A stretch of DNA of 64,000 nucleotides, taken from assembly GCA_900642245.1 (NCBI GenBank), contig CAAAJI010000017.1, forward strand, positions 207,976-271,975. The letters are read 5' to 3'. The position numbers and the translations under genes were made by a program. Below the pieces are notes generated by a model, which did no database searches, was not told where the DNA came from, and was given only the letters and a program-made list of their open reading frames with translations. This DNA is from Fragilaria radians. Lineage: Eukaryota; Bacillariophyta; Fragilariophyceae; Fragilariales; Fragilariaceae. The stretch's first letter is position 1. Each line of letters starts with the position of its first letter. This document shows, piece after piece, positions 12,261-22,591 of the stretch.

Positions 12261-13463
12261 ATGGATTCCATATCACAACGACAGAACAGGCGACGGGGTG
12301 ATGATATACTCTCAATTCATCGTGATTTCCTCGAGAAGACCTTGCAAATTTCTGTATCTATTCACAGTGATGACCATTACAACCAACAACAATCAAAAGG
12401 AGACGAATACAAACGGCGGCAGTATAACAACCATGAACTATCCATGTTGGAAGATCGTCTATCCACTCTTCGTAAGCGACGCCTTCAACTTCAGCAGAAT
12501 CTCCAAGATATTCATTTCAATCAGCATTTTGTTCCTCTGTCGCAAGAATTAATGGCACCATCCGTACAAGGACACAAAGTAGTGACACTCTCGTTCCTTG
12601 GGAGCGTAGACGTCGAAACGAACGAAGAAGATAAGAATGCGACTACAAATGACAAGACTTGTAGTACAAATCGAAAAAATGCTAGAAGAAGACGCCCGAA
12701 AAACAAGCTATCGTTGGCGGATCAAATTCACTCCCTTCGAAAGCGACGGCGAATTGTTGGATCTCACCGAATTGCAGGAATCAGTACTATACCTTGTCAT
12801 GATCCAAACGTTCTTGGAATTCGTATGGATATTGCCCTGGAGAAGGGTAGATATGTTGCAAAACATTTCGCCTTTTTTGATTTTGTTGAATCAGTGTCAA
12901 GTGATGAGGAAGAAGAAGAATCGGATCACTCATGTTGGTTAAGATTGATACAGCATACGTTGCCATCGAGTGTCAGAGTTTCTGTTATATTGGATCGTCA
13001 TTTTGGAGGACCCATGTTGAAGCTCACAGGAGACCAAGGTCTCACAGAAGTAGACTTACATCGGCTTCAAGGCCTATTGGGAGACGTCCAGGATGCCTGT
13101 TATGCCCATACCGTCCGGAAACATGCAGTTGAATTCCTATGCAATTTTGTAACCGAGGATACTAAACATTTGGACTCATTTGCGGTCCATAACCTCGTAT
13201 ATTCAGAATCCTTCCGTCAAATTGAGTTTGAGCTTAGTTGGACTAAGCCAGACCATAAACAGGTTTTGGCGACGATGATTCGATTATCCATCCGGCTCAT
13301 ATATGATGAAGACCTTAGCGCCCTCCCCACCGCTGTCGATGTCATAGAAATCGATACGATCCAACTTAAATTTAATGTTGTTGATGAGTGCAATCGCATC
13401 TTACGATTCATGCCTGTTTGGAATTGTTTCGAACAATTAGAAATGCTGCTTCACAGGAAATAA
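12261..13463 (+). CDS. CENPO: CENP-O/Mcm21-like kinetochore protein
   Basis: Single-exon frame of 400 residues. Residues about 58-90 (SMLEDRLSTLRKRRLQLQQN) form a coiled coil. The C-terminal ~240 residues follow the CENP-O pattern: HRIAGISTIPCHDPNVLGIR opens the first RWD-like unit, then KGRYVAKHFAFFDFV, and the late block IRLIYDEDLSALPTAVDVIE strongly recalls the RLLYKDLTATLPTDV-type segment of vertebrate CENP-O. CENP-O is part of the constitutive centromere-associated network (Mcm21 of the yeast COMA complex) and acts at the inner kinetochore together with CENP-P. A basic stretch (about 134-147, Arg/Lys-rich) may be nuclear targeting. The gene is convergent with Fip1, with 189 bases between the stops. 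The assignment is by motif reading, and a profile search should confirm it. Confidence 0.7.
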   Translation: MDSISQRQNRRRGDDILSIHRDFLEKTLQISVSIHSDDHYNQQQSKGDEYKRRQYNNHELSMLEDRLSTLRKRRLQLQQNLQDIHFNQHFVPLSQELMAPSVQGHKVVTLSFLGSVDVETNEEDKNATTNDKTCSTNRKNARRRRPKNKLSLADQIHSLRKRRRIVGSHRIAGISTIPCHDPNVLGIRMDIALEKGRYVAKHFAFFDFVESVSSDEEEEESDHSCWLRLIQHTLPSSVRVSVILDRHFGGPMLKLTGDQGLTEVDLHRLQGLLGDVQDACYAHTVRKHAVEFLCNFVTEDTKHLDSFAVHNLVYSESFRQIEFELSWTKPDHKQVLATMIRLSIRLIYDEDLSALPTAVDVIEIDTIQLKFNVVDECNRILRFMPVWNCFEQLEMLLHRK

Positions 13464-13652
13464 TTAGATTCCAAATAATGATAGTAGTTTAATGCCAACA
13501 GAAAAAAGTATTTGATTCAAACATACTAGATCAAAAAAATTCTTAGAGCGCTATTTTGAATTTGGAGGAACATTTTGTTGTATAAAGACTAAACTTTGAA
13601 GCGAAAGTAGCGTTTAGGATGCATAATCTCGCATTCAAAAACCAAGATCTAT

Positions 13653-15146
13653 CTAATACCGACCACCATAATCTTCACGACCTCGTTTCCTCGATTGGTA
13701 TTCTAGATCAAAACCTCCGCGACCGCGACCTCTTCCACCACCGCTACGACCTCTACCCCTCCACCCTCCCGAAGTTGGTGGTAGGCCTCTTCCACCGCCA
13801 TAATAATTATCTCCTCCTCCATACGATCCTCGAACACCTCCTTCATTGTCGTATCGGATACTGGTACTGCTGTAGTTGCCGTAATCGGTACCACCCATAT
13901 TGGATTGATCACCATGAAGATAATCGGTGCCAGAATAGGGGGTTGCTTGAGCCCCCGACGATGTGTCACCATAGTAATTCCCACTCGAGATAGAAATGGA
14001 TCCTGCAGGGTCGACATATTGATTATTTGTCACACTTTCATTAGGAACTTCAAGTTGGGATGCAGGAGCAGCAGAAACAGAAGCACCGCCACTAATATAT
14101 GAATTTTTCCTCTCTTGTTCCTCGATCAACTTCGCCAAAGTAGATCCTGGGGCAGCTCCTGCGCCCCAAGCTCCTCCAATCCCAGCGTAGGAAATATCGA
14201 CTGATGGTTCATTGATGACTACACCTAAATTAGTTTCATTCGTCGATAACGAGCTTTGTTGAACATTACCTTTCCCTTCGACTACGATTGGCCCTATCAT
14301 GGGCCCCTCTCCGTCCATGTCTTGCTCTTCCTCACCAGTCTTTGGATTCACGGCTACCTTTGGTGTCTGCTTACTTGGTGCTCGAGCCTGAACAGGGACA
14401 ATTGTAGGATCGGGTGGACGTCGTTGGCGACTCGCATCCGTTAACTCTTGACGAATCAATAGCTGTTGCCTTGAATATTCCAACCAATCTTCTTCTGTCA
14501 TATTGTAATTAAAAAAGTCTGTAACATCACCCGTACCACGTGTCCATGGCTTCTCTTCAATTTGATCCATTCGTATATCAAAGGCAGTGCGCTTCGAGAA
14601 TAGACAGGGATCTCGGCCAGCATTTTCTTCACTCTCCATCCTTCTAGCAGCCAGTTTTGCTTCTTCCAACTTTCGTTGTTTCTCTCGTAAGAGTCGTTCC
14701 GCACGTTGAGCTGGATCAAGCTTTGATAAGTCATCTACTTCTTGGTCGTCATTGTTATCTTCCGATGGGTCTGCCTTATCGCCTTGGTCAAGGCGGGCAT
14801 TCCATTGCCTGTTAGGTTGCAAGAGTAACGGGTGATGCAAGCCTCTGCGCATCAGTCCCAACTTAGAGCTTGTAAGCATAACTTCAACCGCATCCTCCTC
14901 ATCTGATGATCCATCTGATATATAGATATCTTCTTCAACAAGTTCGCCAGAATGTGACGTCAAGGCATACTCACTATCCGATGATTTGATTATATTTGTG
15001 ACAGGTTTTTTTATTGTCGACTCTATTTCTTCGTCATCCGGAAAAATTAAGTTAGACTCCAGTTTATACATGTCACCATTCATATCCTCTTCCTCCTCCT
15101 CGTCATCATCCTCCTCCACAACAATCTTTCTCTTCTTTCGCCCCAT
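13653..15146 (-). CDS. FIP1: Fip1-like pre-mRNA 3'-end processing factor
   Basis: Uninterrupted 497-residue frame. The signature is at about residues 197-232: KPWTRGTGDVTDFFNYNMTE followed by EDWLEYSRQQLLIR, the Fip1 motif (D-x-FNY-x-x-x-E-x-x-W). Fip1 links poly(A) polymerase to the cleavage and polyadenylation specificity factor and binds U-rich RNA. The N-terminus (residues 5-90) is strongly acidic with a nuclear-type KKRK at residues 4-7. The C-terminus (about 440-497) is rich in Gly, Arg and Tyr (RGRGRSGGGRGRGRGG), an RGG-type RNA-binding tail like that of larger animal and plant Fip1 proteins. A copy of the unknown ~167-bp repeat begins 113 bases upstream of the start codon, inside the presumed promoter. 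The start is the first Met, followed by MGRKKRK. Confidence 0.85.
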   Translation of the reverse strand: MGRKKRKIVVEEDDDEEEEEDMNGDMYKLESNLIFPDDEEIESTIKKPVTNIIKSSDSEYALTSHSGELVEEDIYISDGSSDEEDAVEVMLTSSKLGLMRRGLHHPLLLQPNRQWNARLDQGDKADPSEDNNDDQEVDDLSKLDPAQRAERLLREKQRKLEEAKLAARRMESEENAGRDPCLFSKRTAFDIRMDQIEEKPWTRGTGDVTDFFNYNMTEEDWLEYSRQQLLIRQELTDASRQRRPPDPTIVPVQARAPSKQTPKVAVNPKTGEEEQDMDGEGPMIGPIVVEGKGNVQQSSLSTNETNLGVVINEPSVDISYAGIGGAWGAGAAPGSTLAKLIEEQERKNSYISGGASVSAAPASQLEVPNESVTNNQYVDPAGSISISSGNYYGDTSSGAQATPYSGTDYLHGDQSNMGGTDYGNYSSTSIRYDNEGGVRGSYGGGDNYYGGGRGLPPTSGGWRGRGRSGGGRGRGRGGFDLEYQSRKRGREDYGGRY

Positions 15147-15258
15147 GATTTCGCCGATTTATATTTTACAACTACAAAACTTATTCCTATTAAGGATATG
15201 AGCTTTCAATGGTTACTATGAAAAGCAATCTTTTTTACGAACTTGTTACTACTTTAGA

Positions 15259-15425
15259 ATCTACACCACTAAAAAAGTTTCACATCTGGGCGGTGTTACC
15301 CCTTAACCCTTGTATGGTTTCTTAGCACAGTAATACTCGGGAAAGTGATCGAGTACGAGTACAGAGTTACAGGAGTGAGCGAATAAAATCAATAGGGATG
15401 TAGCTAATTCAAACGGTACCTGATT
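15259..15425 (+). repeat. Dispersed ~167-bp repeat, single full copy
   Basis: The longest version of the element also found at 10843-11089. It starts ATCTACACCACTAAAAAAG, passes TTACCCCTTAACCCTTG and GATCGAGTACGAGTACAG, and ends ATTCAAACGGTACCTGATT. It is followed by a short A run. It lies immediately upstream of the Fip1 gene, so it may supply promoter sequence or may simply be an insertion there. Confidence 0.85.
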
Positions 15426-17157
15426 AAAAAATTGGATGGTAAAATATTAATTCCATCCTACTTTCATCCCGACTTTCAGTTGTAAACTGCAGAAAATTTA
15501 ACACAATTGTCATTCAAATGCCACTGAAATGTGGATAGATCTAATTGCAATGCTAATCTGCAGCTAAATGATTTTTTTCTTCAAAAAAATGAAAAAGCAA
15601 GTAACACTAATAGCTTTAATAGGAAAAAACGAAATTACTACCTTTACACCTTCTTAATGCCAATGCTAAATCAATGGTATAATTTGCTTTAAGTTCTGTG
15701 ATGTTGAATCCAACTGTAGATACCATTGACATGTTAGATCAAGTAATAAAACTTAAATATTGTGTCATGCATCAGATTGTATGATGTGCAAATTCTAGGT
15801 TCACAAATAACAATCATAAAAATATTTGTCATAATAATTGCTGGAAATGTAAGAATTCAAAGATACATTCTCTTTTGTAAAATAATTAACTCTGTGAAGC
15901 AAAGCAAGCACCAACTACTAGTATGGCTTTGAAAAAAATTATTTCAACAGAAATTAGACAATGAGCCTATTATTCAAAGTAAATTTTTTCATAGCTGCAG
16001 TGTAACAACTCGCATGAATGTATTGTCATTTGAAGAAAAAGCGCTACATTCCAAATAATTAAAGAAGATTTCAGAATGAGACAATTGAACAAGGATGATA
16101 GCCTGAAATTTCCCTGGAGTTCCTTGGCATAAAGTAATCAGATGATATTAACGAGAAACAGAGGCGTCGGGTATCTTTGCAAAAATCAATTGATGCTATT
16201 GCTAATGTCATAAGAGTACATGTGGAAGGGTATGTCACAGCTGGGATGGCTTTTTTTCGAAACGTAGATAAGAAATCCGCACGGAGCAGGATAAATCAAG
16301 GAGATAAATTCATAGACAATGTTTCATTCATGTTTTAGACATGAAATAATTAATCCAAGTACCTGATGGAACCAGAAGCCAATGAAACCCTTTACGACAG
16401 GTACTGCTTGCTTTCAAAAAGAAATTATGAATGAGAATGAATATGTGTCGCCTAGTGTTTTAAGCTAAGTATTAGCAATTGTAGAAACCGCTGACAATTA
16501 TTCACATAAGACCGTGCTAATTTTGTAAAGTTTTAAGAGCAACCGCAAAATAGGCTGATCTCATATAAAATGAGCATCCACAGTTTCTCCAGGCCCATAG
16601 CTTCGAAAAAATGTTGCATAGAACATCACTTAGCTCAGTGAATAATGTAGAAATTGAAGTAGGCCATGTATTGACTTTTGATTTCACTTTAGGTTAGGAA
16701 ATTTAGTGAAAATGGGGCAAATGATTTGAGATCAGAGAATTCAATCTGTAAGCCCCCACTTGACTAAGTGATGTTAGGCAATTTAATTTTGCGCATTAGC
16801 TTGAATGAAGGCGATTCAAAGTGGTATTATCTTTTCTTAATGACTTTCATTTTCGATATTCATTATTTCCTAGTAAAGTAATGTGACTCAAAGAAGTATG
16901 CTTGCGGCAAATCATGACTCAGAGGTTGGAACGGTCCCTTTTGGATATTTCCGCAATGATTTGTATTACTTCTGGTGAAGAAGGGTTTTTTTTCATTATC
17001 AGAATTATTTTTTTTAAAAACTTAACAGGTCCACCTTGATGTTCTATTCCAGACGAGAACCCAGAAAAAAAATAAAAAAAATGTCGAAAAGAAAATTCTG
17101 AAATAGATATTTTAGGCATAGATATATTTGGATCAAAGCCTAAACAAAACTCAGTGC
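15426..17157. other. Gene-free stretch upstream of GCN2
   Basis: No convincing coding frame. It contains the second copy of the 25-base repeat at 15898-15922. The GCN2 promoter is expected near its right end. A short minus-strand open frame overlapping the GCN2 start (16919-17203) lacks any family signal. Confidence 0.5.
15898..15922 (+). repeat. 25-base exact direct repeat, copy 2
   Basis: Identical to 12137-12161, in the same orientation and also downstream of a copy of the ~167-bp repeat. Confidence 0.85.
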
Positions 17158-20100
17158 ATGGCAACTGGTCGTTTTCATGTCTTGGAAGTACACGACGACT
17201 CATCAGATACTGATGAGGATGATGTTTCGTTTACATCATACACCAGCGATGATAACAATGTTGTCATTCCTACGTATGAAGATTTGTCGGTGACTCGAGC
17301 AGACGAAGAAACAGTGTTGGCCGCTGTTTATGGAAATGATTTCACCCGAGAAGGCAGAGGATCACGTGCCACTTCTCGATTGAAGGTTCATTGTCGACCT
17401 CCCGATACAGAAAAAGTAGGGTGTGAATTAACGTAAGTATGTCAACATCATTCGAGACATGGCTGTGATATCTGTTAAATCTCATCATCTCACTGGCAGG
17501 CTGAGCTTACGCTTGGGAAAACGCTATCCGTATTCTGTGCCCAATATCGAGTTTGCTCAAGTGAAGGGTCTGGCCTCTAAGGAACAAACGGAACTTATGT
17601 CCCTAGTTGTTGCAAGGGCTAAAGAATGCGCAACGATTGGATGTGTCATGATGATTGAGCTGGTCCAGATCGTCGAAGACTATTTGGTAAAGCACAATCA
17701 TGATCCGAATTTGTCCGCTTGGGAGCAAATGAAAATAAGGGAGGCTCGAGAGTTGGAAGAAAGACATCGAAAAGTTAGAGAGCGGGATGAAATGGTGAGT
17801 ACTCTCTTAATCCAAGATTCTTCGCGGGATGACTACGATGATGGAATACGACACGGTCACCAGTTTCAGGCGATTGGAGGAGAAGTAAAAAAAGAATTGG
17901 CTCGACAGGCAGAAGCTCTTCGTATAGCTTCAAAAGGACGTCAAGGTGATTATCAATATAAAGTTTCTTCCGAAAATGTCAACAAAAAATTAGAGGAAGA
18001 AGAGGATGATGAGGAAGACGATGCCGATGAGTACGAAGGGGGGAAGATATCTGGTCCCGGATCTTCAAGGTATCGCTCTGATTTTATCGAACTCGGCTTG
18101 CTTGGTCGAGGTGGAGGGGGTGAGGTTGTTAAAGTTCGAAATCGGTTAGACAGGAGGATTTATGCCGTCAAGAAAATTATACTGGAGTCAGAACAGGGTA
18201 GGTATGCACAAGTTGGTGCAATTCAAAACAGGAAACTGAAGAGGGAAGTCGTCACGATTTCTAGAATAACACACAAGAATATAGTTCGATACTACCAAGC
18301 ATGGGTAGAAGGAGATGAAAATGTTGATTCAGTCGAAGAAGGGAAGGAAACAGATACGAATACTATCAGAACAACATCTCAAGATGTTGTTGATGATGAT
18401 GACAGTAGTAGTCAAGAAAACAAGGAATGGTGGATTGGATCAGATTTTTCTGATGATGTTATTCCCGGATCCTTAAATAACATCGAGGCTGCGCGACTGA
18501 TTGAATCGATTTCAGAAGCATGGAATAATGCCGAGGTAGAATCCAATGCTTCGGAACTCTCTTTGCAAGATCAGAATGATGATACAGACTTCATGGTGGA
18601 TCTACAAAATCCACTTTTTAGTGGTATTGGAGTCCAGAATAAAGCATACAAACCAATGACTAAAAACAACAAACGTTCTGAAAAATCGTCGAATGATGAC
18701 ACTGATTCATGGGATGAGTCATCGATAAAAGTAGATTCTACTCTTGGACAACGCATCTTATATATCCAAATGGAGTATTGCAGTACAACTCTCCGGAAAG
18801 TTATTGACGAAGGCAACGAAAAACCTTTCCTTGAAACCGAAAAGTTTCGTATAGTACGACAAATCGTAGAGGCATTGGTTTACTTACATGGAGAAAATTT
18901 AATACACCGGGATTTAGTAAGTTCTGGATCTTGTTATGCTGCAATGCTTTGCTTTCACTGGAATCTAAATAAATCATTAGAAACCAGGTAATATATTTCT
19001 TGATTCCGAGGGAAATATACGCCTTGGTGACTTTGGACTTGCAACTCGTCACGTCTCCACCCAAAGTAAATATTCTTATGATGATCGAAATCTTAAACCA
19101 TCGAAAGAAGACGTTACAAGCGAGGATATTTCGCACTTCAGGGATTTATCAAAAGATTCAGTGGACAACCCTATTTCAGGACTAGAAAGTTTGACAGGAG
19201 GTGTCGGTACGACATTTTATCGAGCTCCAGAACAAGAGGGAACACACATAAGGGAAAAAGGCAATCAAAGGTACGATATGCAAGCTGATATTTTCAGTCT
19301 TGGAGTCGTTATCTTTGAGCTCTTTCATCCTCCATTTACAACTTACATGGAAAGGGCGGAAATCTTGAATAAATTAAGAGGTGACTCGATGAAATCAAAG
19401 CACCGACATGAAAACACAGCCTTCAAACCTACTATTGAAGATGATAGTTGGAAAGATTTGGCAAAATCTCGCTTCCCTGCTTCTTTCGTTGAGCATGCGC
19501 CTATTTCCGCTCAAAAAATCATACTTTGGTGTGTACAATCCGATCCTCAGCACAGACCAACGGCTGAGGAATTGTTAGGTAGTAGTCTACTTCCTCAAAA
19601 GATGGAGCTTGAACAACTTTATCTTGAAGAAGCTTTGCAGACAATTACGAATTCTCAATCAGAAAGCTACCTTCAAATCCTTGACGCTTTATTCTCTAGA
19701 ACTACCACTGATCTCATTGAATTCACTTTTGATAGTGATATTGCTGCGAAGGCAAATGATCTTGGATCCAGAATAAGTCCAATGGGGGAGACAAAAAAGA
19801 TTGCGATTGCAGAAGATAGTTAATAACAGCAATCGGAAATATCAAGGCGACTGGTTCACTTGAGCCTGATTCTTTGAGATCTGTAGCAATGAGTTCTTCA
19901 TCTCTCGTAGCAGCCACAACAGCACTTCTTCGAGCAAAGCATGCAGGGAAAATTGGGAAACTTGGTAAAGGCATGAAGAAGAGAGCAACGCAACGGGCGG
20001 CAGGCATTATCGCAATGAATGCTGCTGCTTCCGCTGCCGTATCGGGTATTGTAGATGGTATTCACGGGGCAGATCCACGCATTGTCAGCTATGCATGCTC

Positions 20101-22591
20101 ACGTCTGAAGACAATCTTTGAATCCCATGGGGCAATTCATCTAAGGAGTCCGCTTCTTCGTCCAAAGCCCAACTTTTTGACTTCACACTCGCCTTTGGGC
20201 CTCGCGGAAGTAATGAATTCTAGAGGCGCAGTTTTAGTCCTTCCCGAGGATTTGACTGCTTCGTTTGCCAGAGCGGTAGGACGCGGTGGTGCAGCTACGT
20301 CTAACTTGAAACGATATGACATTGGAAGGGTTTATCGCAAATCTTTGGTTGATGGTCATCCTCGAGAGAGTCTCCAAGCGTCATTTGACATCACGTACGA
20401 AAATCAGACTATAGATGCTGCTTTCATGGAGGCGGAATGTCTTTTCGTGCTCTGTAGTGCGATTGCTATGGTTGCACCAAACGCGACTGAGAAAATGTCG
20501 AACCCATTGATCGACAACACTGCTATTTGGTACTTACGTTTATCTCATACTCGTTTGCTGGATTCTATCCTAGATTTATGTGGAGTTCCATTGAAAGAGG
20601 ATATAAGAAAACGTTGCTTCCAGTCCATCACACAATTTACAGCTCCTTCTGCGAAAGAAGCCTTATCATCCCTTCAATTTCGAAATAAAAGAGATCGATC
20701 AACAAGTGAAGGCTCGTATGATAACTTAGATTGTAGCCGAAGTACACTTTTTCTAGAGCATTTGAATTCTCTCATCGAATTTGGACTACCACATACAGCG
20801 GTTAGGAAACTGCACCTGCTTTTCTCCTTTGGATGCTGCCCACTTCCGATAGCTTTTGAGGAAGCCATCGATAGCCTCATTCGAGCCGTCCACAATCTTC
20901 GAATGATTGAAAATGATTTCGATAAAGATACTCGTCGTTTGAAACGCTATGATGAAATCGAACGCTGTTGCAAACATCTGAGAAGTTTGTGCAAGGTAAT
21001 GAAAATGATCGGAATATCATCTCAATATTCTTGTCACCGCGATAACTCCCGTGACTCTAGTGATGCCAGCCAACATAGTGCTATCAGCCGTCCATTATTC
21101 ATTTGTTTCGATCTTGGGATGCGACAACGAAGTCCGACGTACAACATGCTTTACTTTCAAGCCATTTTGATTCATCCCTCATCCTTGAATGTACAAGCAA
21201 GGTCCATATTGAGGCAAAGTGAAAAGTCATTAGAAATTGCTGAGGGTGGCCGTTACGATGATTTAGTTCGCAGATATAGGCCGCCTGGAAATTTCAATTC
21301 TACTTTACCGACATCTTATGTCAATGCTTCGATCCCAATTTGTGTCGGAGTCACTTTCAATGTATGCAAATTGGTTGAATCTTTCTATATTGAGTCATCT
21401 CTTAACTCAGTACCAACATCGATGGAAATAGAGGGAACTGGCAAGTTTACTCCAGATGTTGCTGGAATTGATTTACTTCGACGAAGTTTGGGACATCCTC
21501 TGCACCTTGCTTCTTCTGTTAAAGTTATTGTTGCAAGCGCCAACGGAATGGATGCCACGTCAGCGAGTGAGAGATTATTCGTTGCGTCACATCTTTGGGC
21601 TCACGGTATTTCTGCAGAGTATCTCACTCAGAGTGGCGTTATGATTAGTCTTCTTCATCCCAAGAGCAGCGAGGAATCTACATTAAGTGTAAGCTTTGGA
21701 AATGATGGAATACTTGGTAATACATGTGAAGCGCTAACACTCTGTCATGTTTAGGATTGGTCTCTTGACGAATTATGTTCGATTTGTAGCGTTTTGAGAA
21801 TACCTTACGTTGTCTTGGTTCAATCTCATTTGCTCCGTGATAAGCAATCCGTTCGTTTGCGGCGAATACAATGCGATTCTACAAATCTTTCAGTGTCTAG
21901 CTCAGTTACATACGAAAAGTTTGTGTCCCTTCAGAATCTTGCTGACACTATTTTGACAACAGCGATGGATGAAGAGTATCCTTCAGATGCACAAAAAGTT
22001 GATTCCTTCTCATCAGGGGTCGCATCTAGCTCAATCAGGTCAAACAATAGAGTGTCTAAGGTAGACTGTGTATATGTGGAAGCAGATCAATTTTGGGTGA
22101 GCGATAAGCAAGTTACAAAATATGATACTCAAAATTGGAAGGCCATTTTGAAAACTTTCAAAAGTATATCTCAGAAGAGCGAGACTTTCCTTGAAAGCTT
22201 GATTGATTCTTCTTTACCTCAAGGTACAGTTGTAATTGCATCAGATTTACCATTTTTGATTTTACGGGAATATGGAACATGTTTAATGAGTCGGGGTGAA
22301 TCAACAGCAGCGTATGCAAGCGAAGAAGTTAGCAATCGACACCCCAAGCATAAACGAACATTAAGGACACTTGAGAAAGCGATAGATGCCATTATGAAAA
22401 AACATGGATACTGGACCGGCGCTTACTCAAGTAACCCAAGAGTGAACAATTCGCGAACACGCGATCTAATATTATTTCTTTATAGTCGCCTTGATGATCG
22501 ATTTGATATGATAACAATGGGAGAGGGTGTCGTGGCAAGTCCATCACAACGTGAGTCCAGTAATCGGAAAATAGATCGAAAGAAGAGTTGA
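17158..22591 (+). CDS. GCN2: GCN2-type eIF2-alpha kinase, five exons
   Basis: Exons 17158-17432, 17500-18916, 18981-19818, 19887-21688 and 21755-22591 join in frame to 1722 residues (yeast and human GCN2 are about 1650). The introns are 67, 64, 68 and 66 bases. Domains in order: an RWD domain (about 40-165, with GKRYPYSVPNIEF across the first junction), then an acidic linker. The kinase domain follows, with Gly loop GRGGGGEVVKV near 293, a large acidic insert (about 350-520), HRDL split from KPGNIFLDSEGN by intron 2, DFG near 580 and the APE region YRAPEQ. Last comes a HisRS-like region from about 900 (DPRIVSYACSRLKTIFESHG) to the end. GCN2 senses amino-acid starvation through uncharged tRNA and phosphorylates eIF2-alpha, reducing general translation. 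Intron 3 starts GTTAAT rather than GTAAGT, but its length and phase fit. The start is the first ATG after an in-frame TTG. Confidence 0.9.

Noticed and set aside
12196..12552. A 118-codon frame overlapping the start of CENP-O.
   Set aside because: It is a shadow of the 400-residue CENP-O frame, with no domain or conserved motif.
19161..21754. A frameshift or pseudogene in GCN2 between 19823 and 19874.
   Set aside because: A 68-base GT-AG intron restores the frame and matches the size of the other introns, so a broken gene is not needed.
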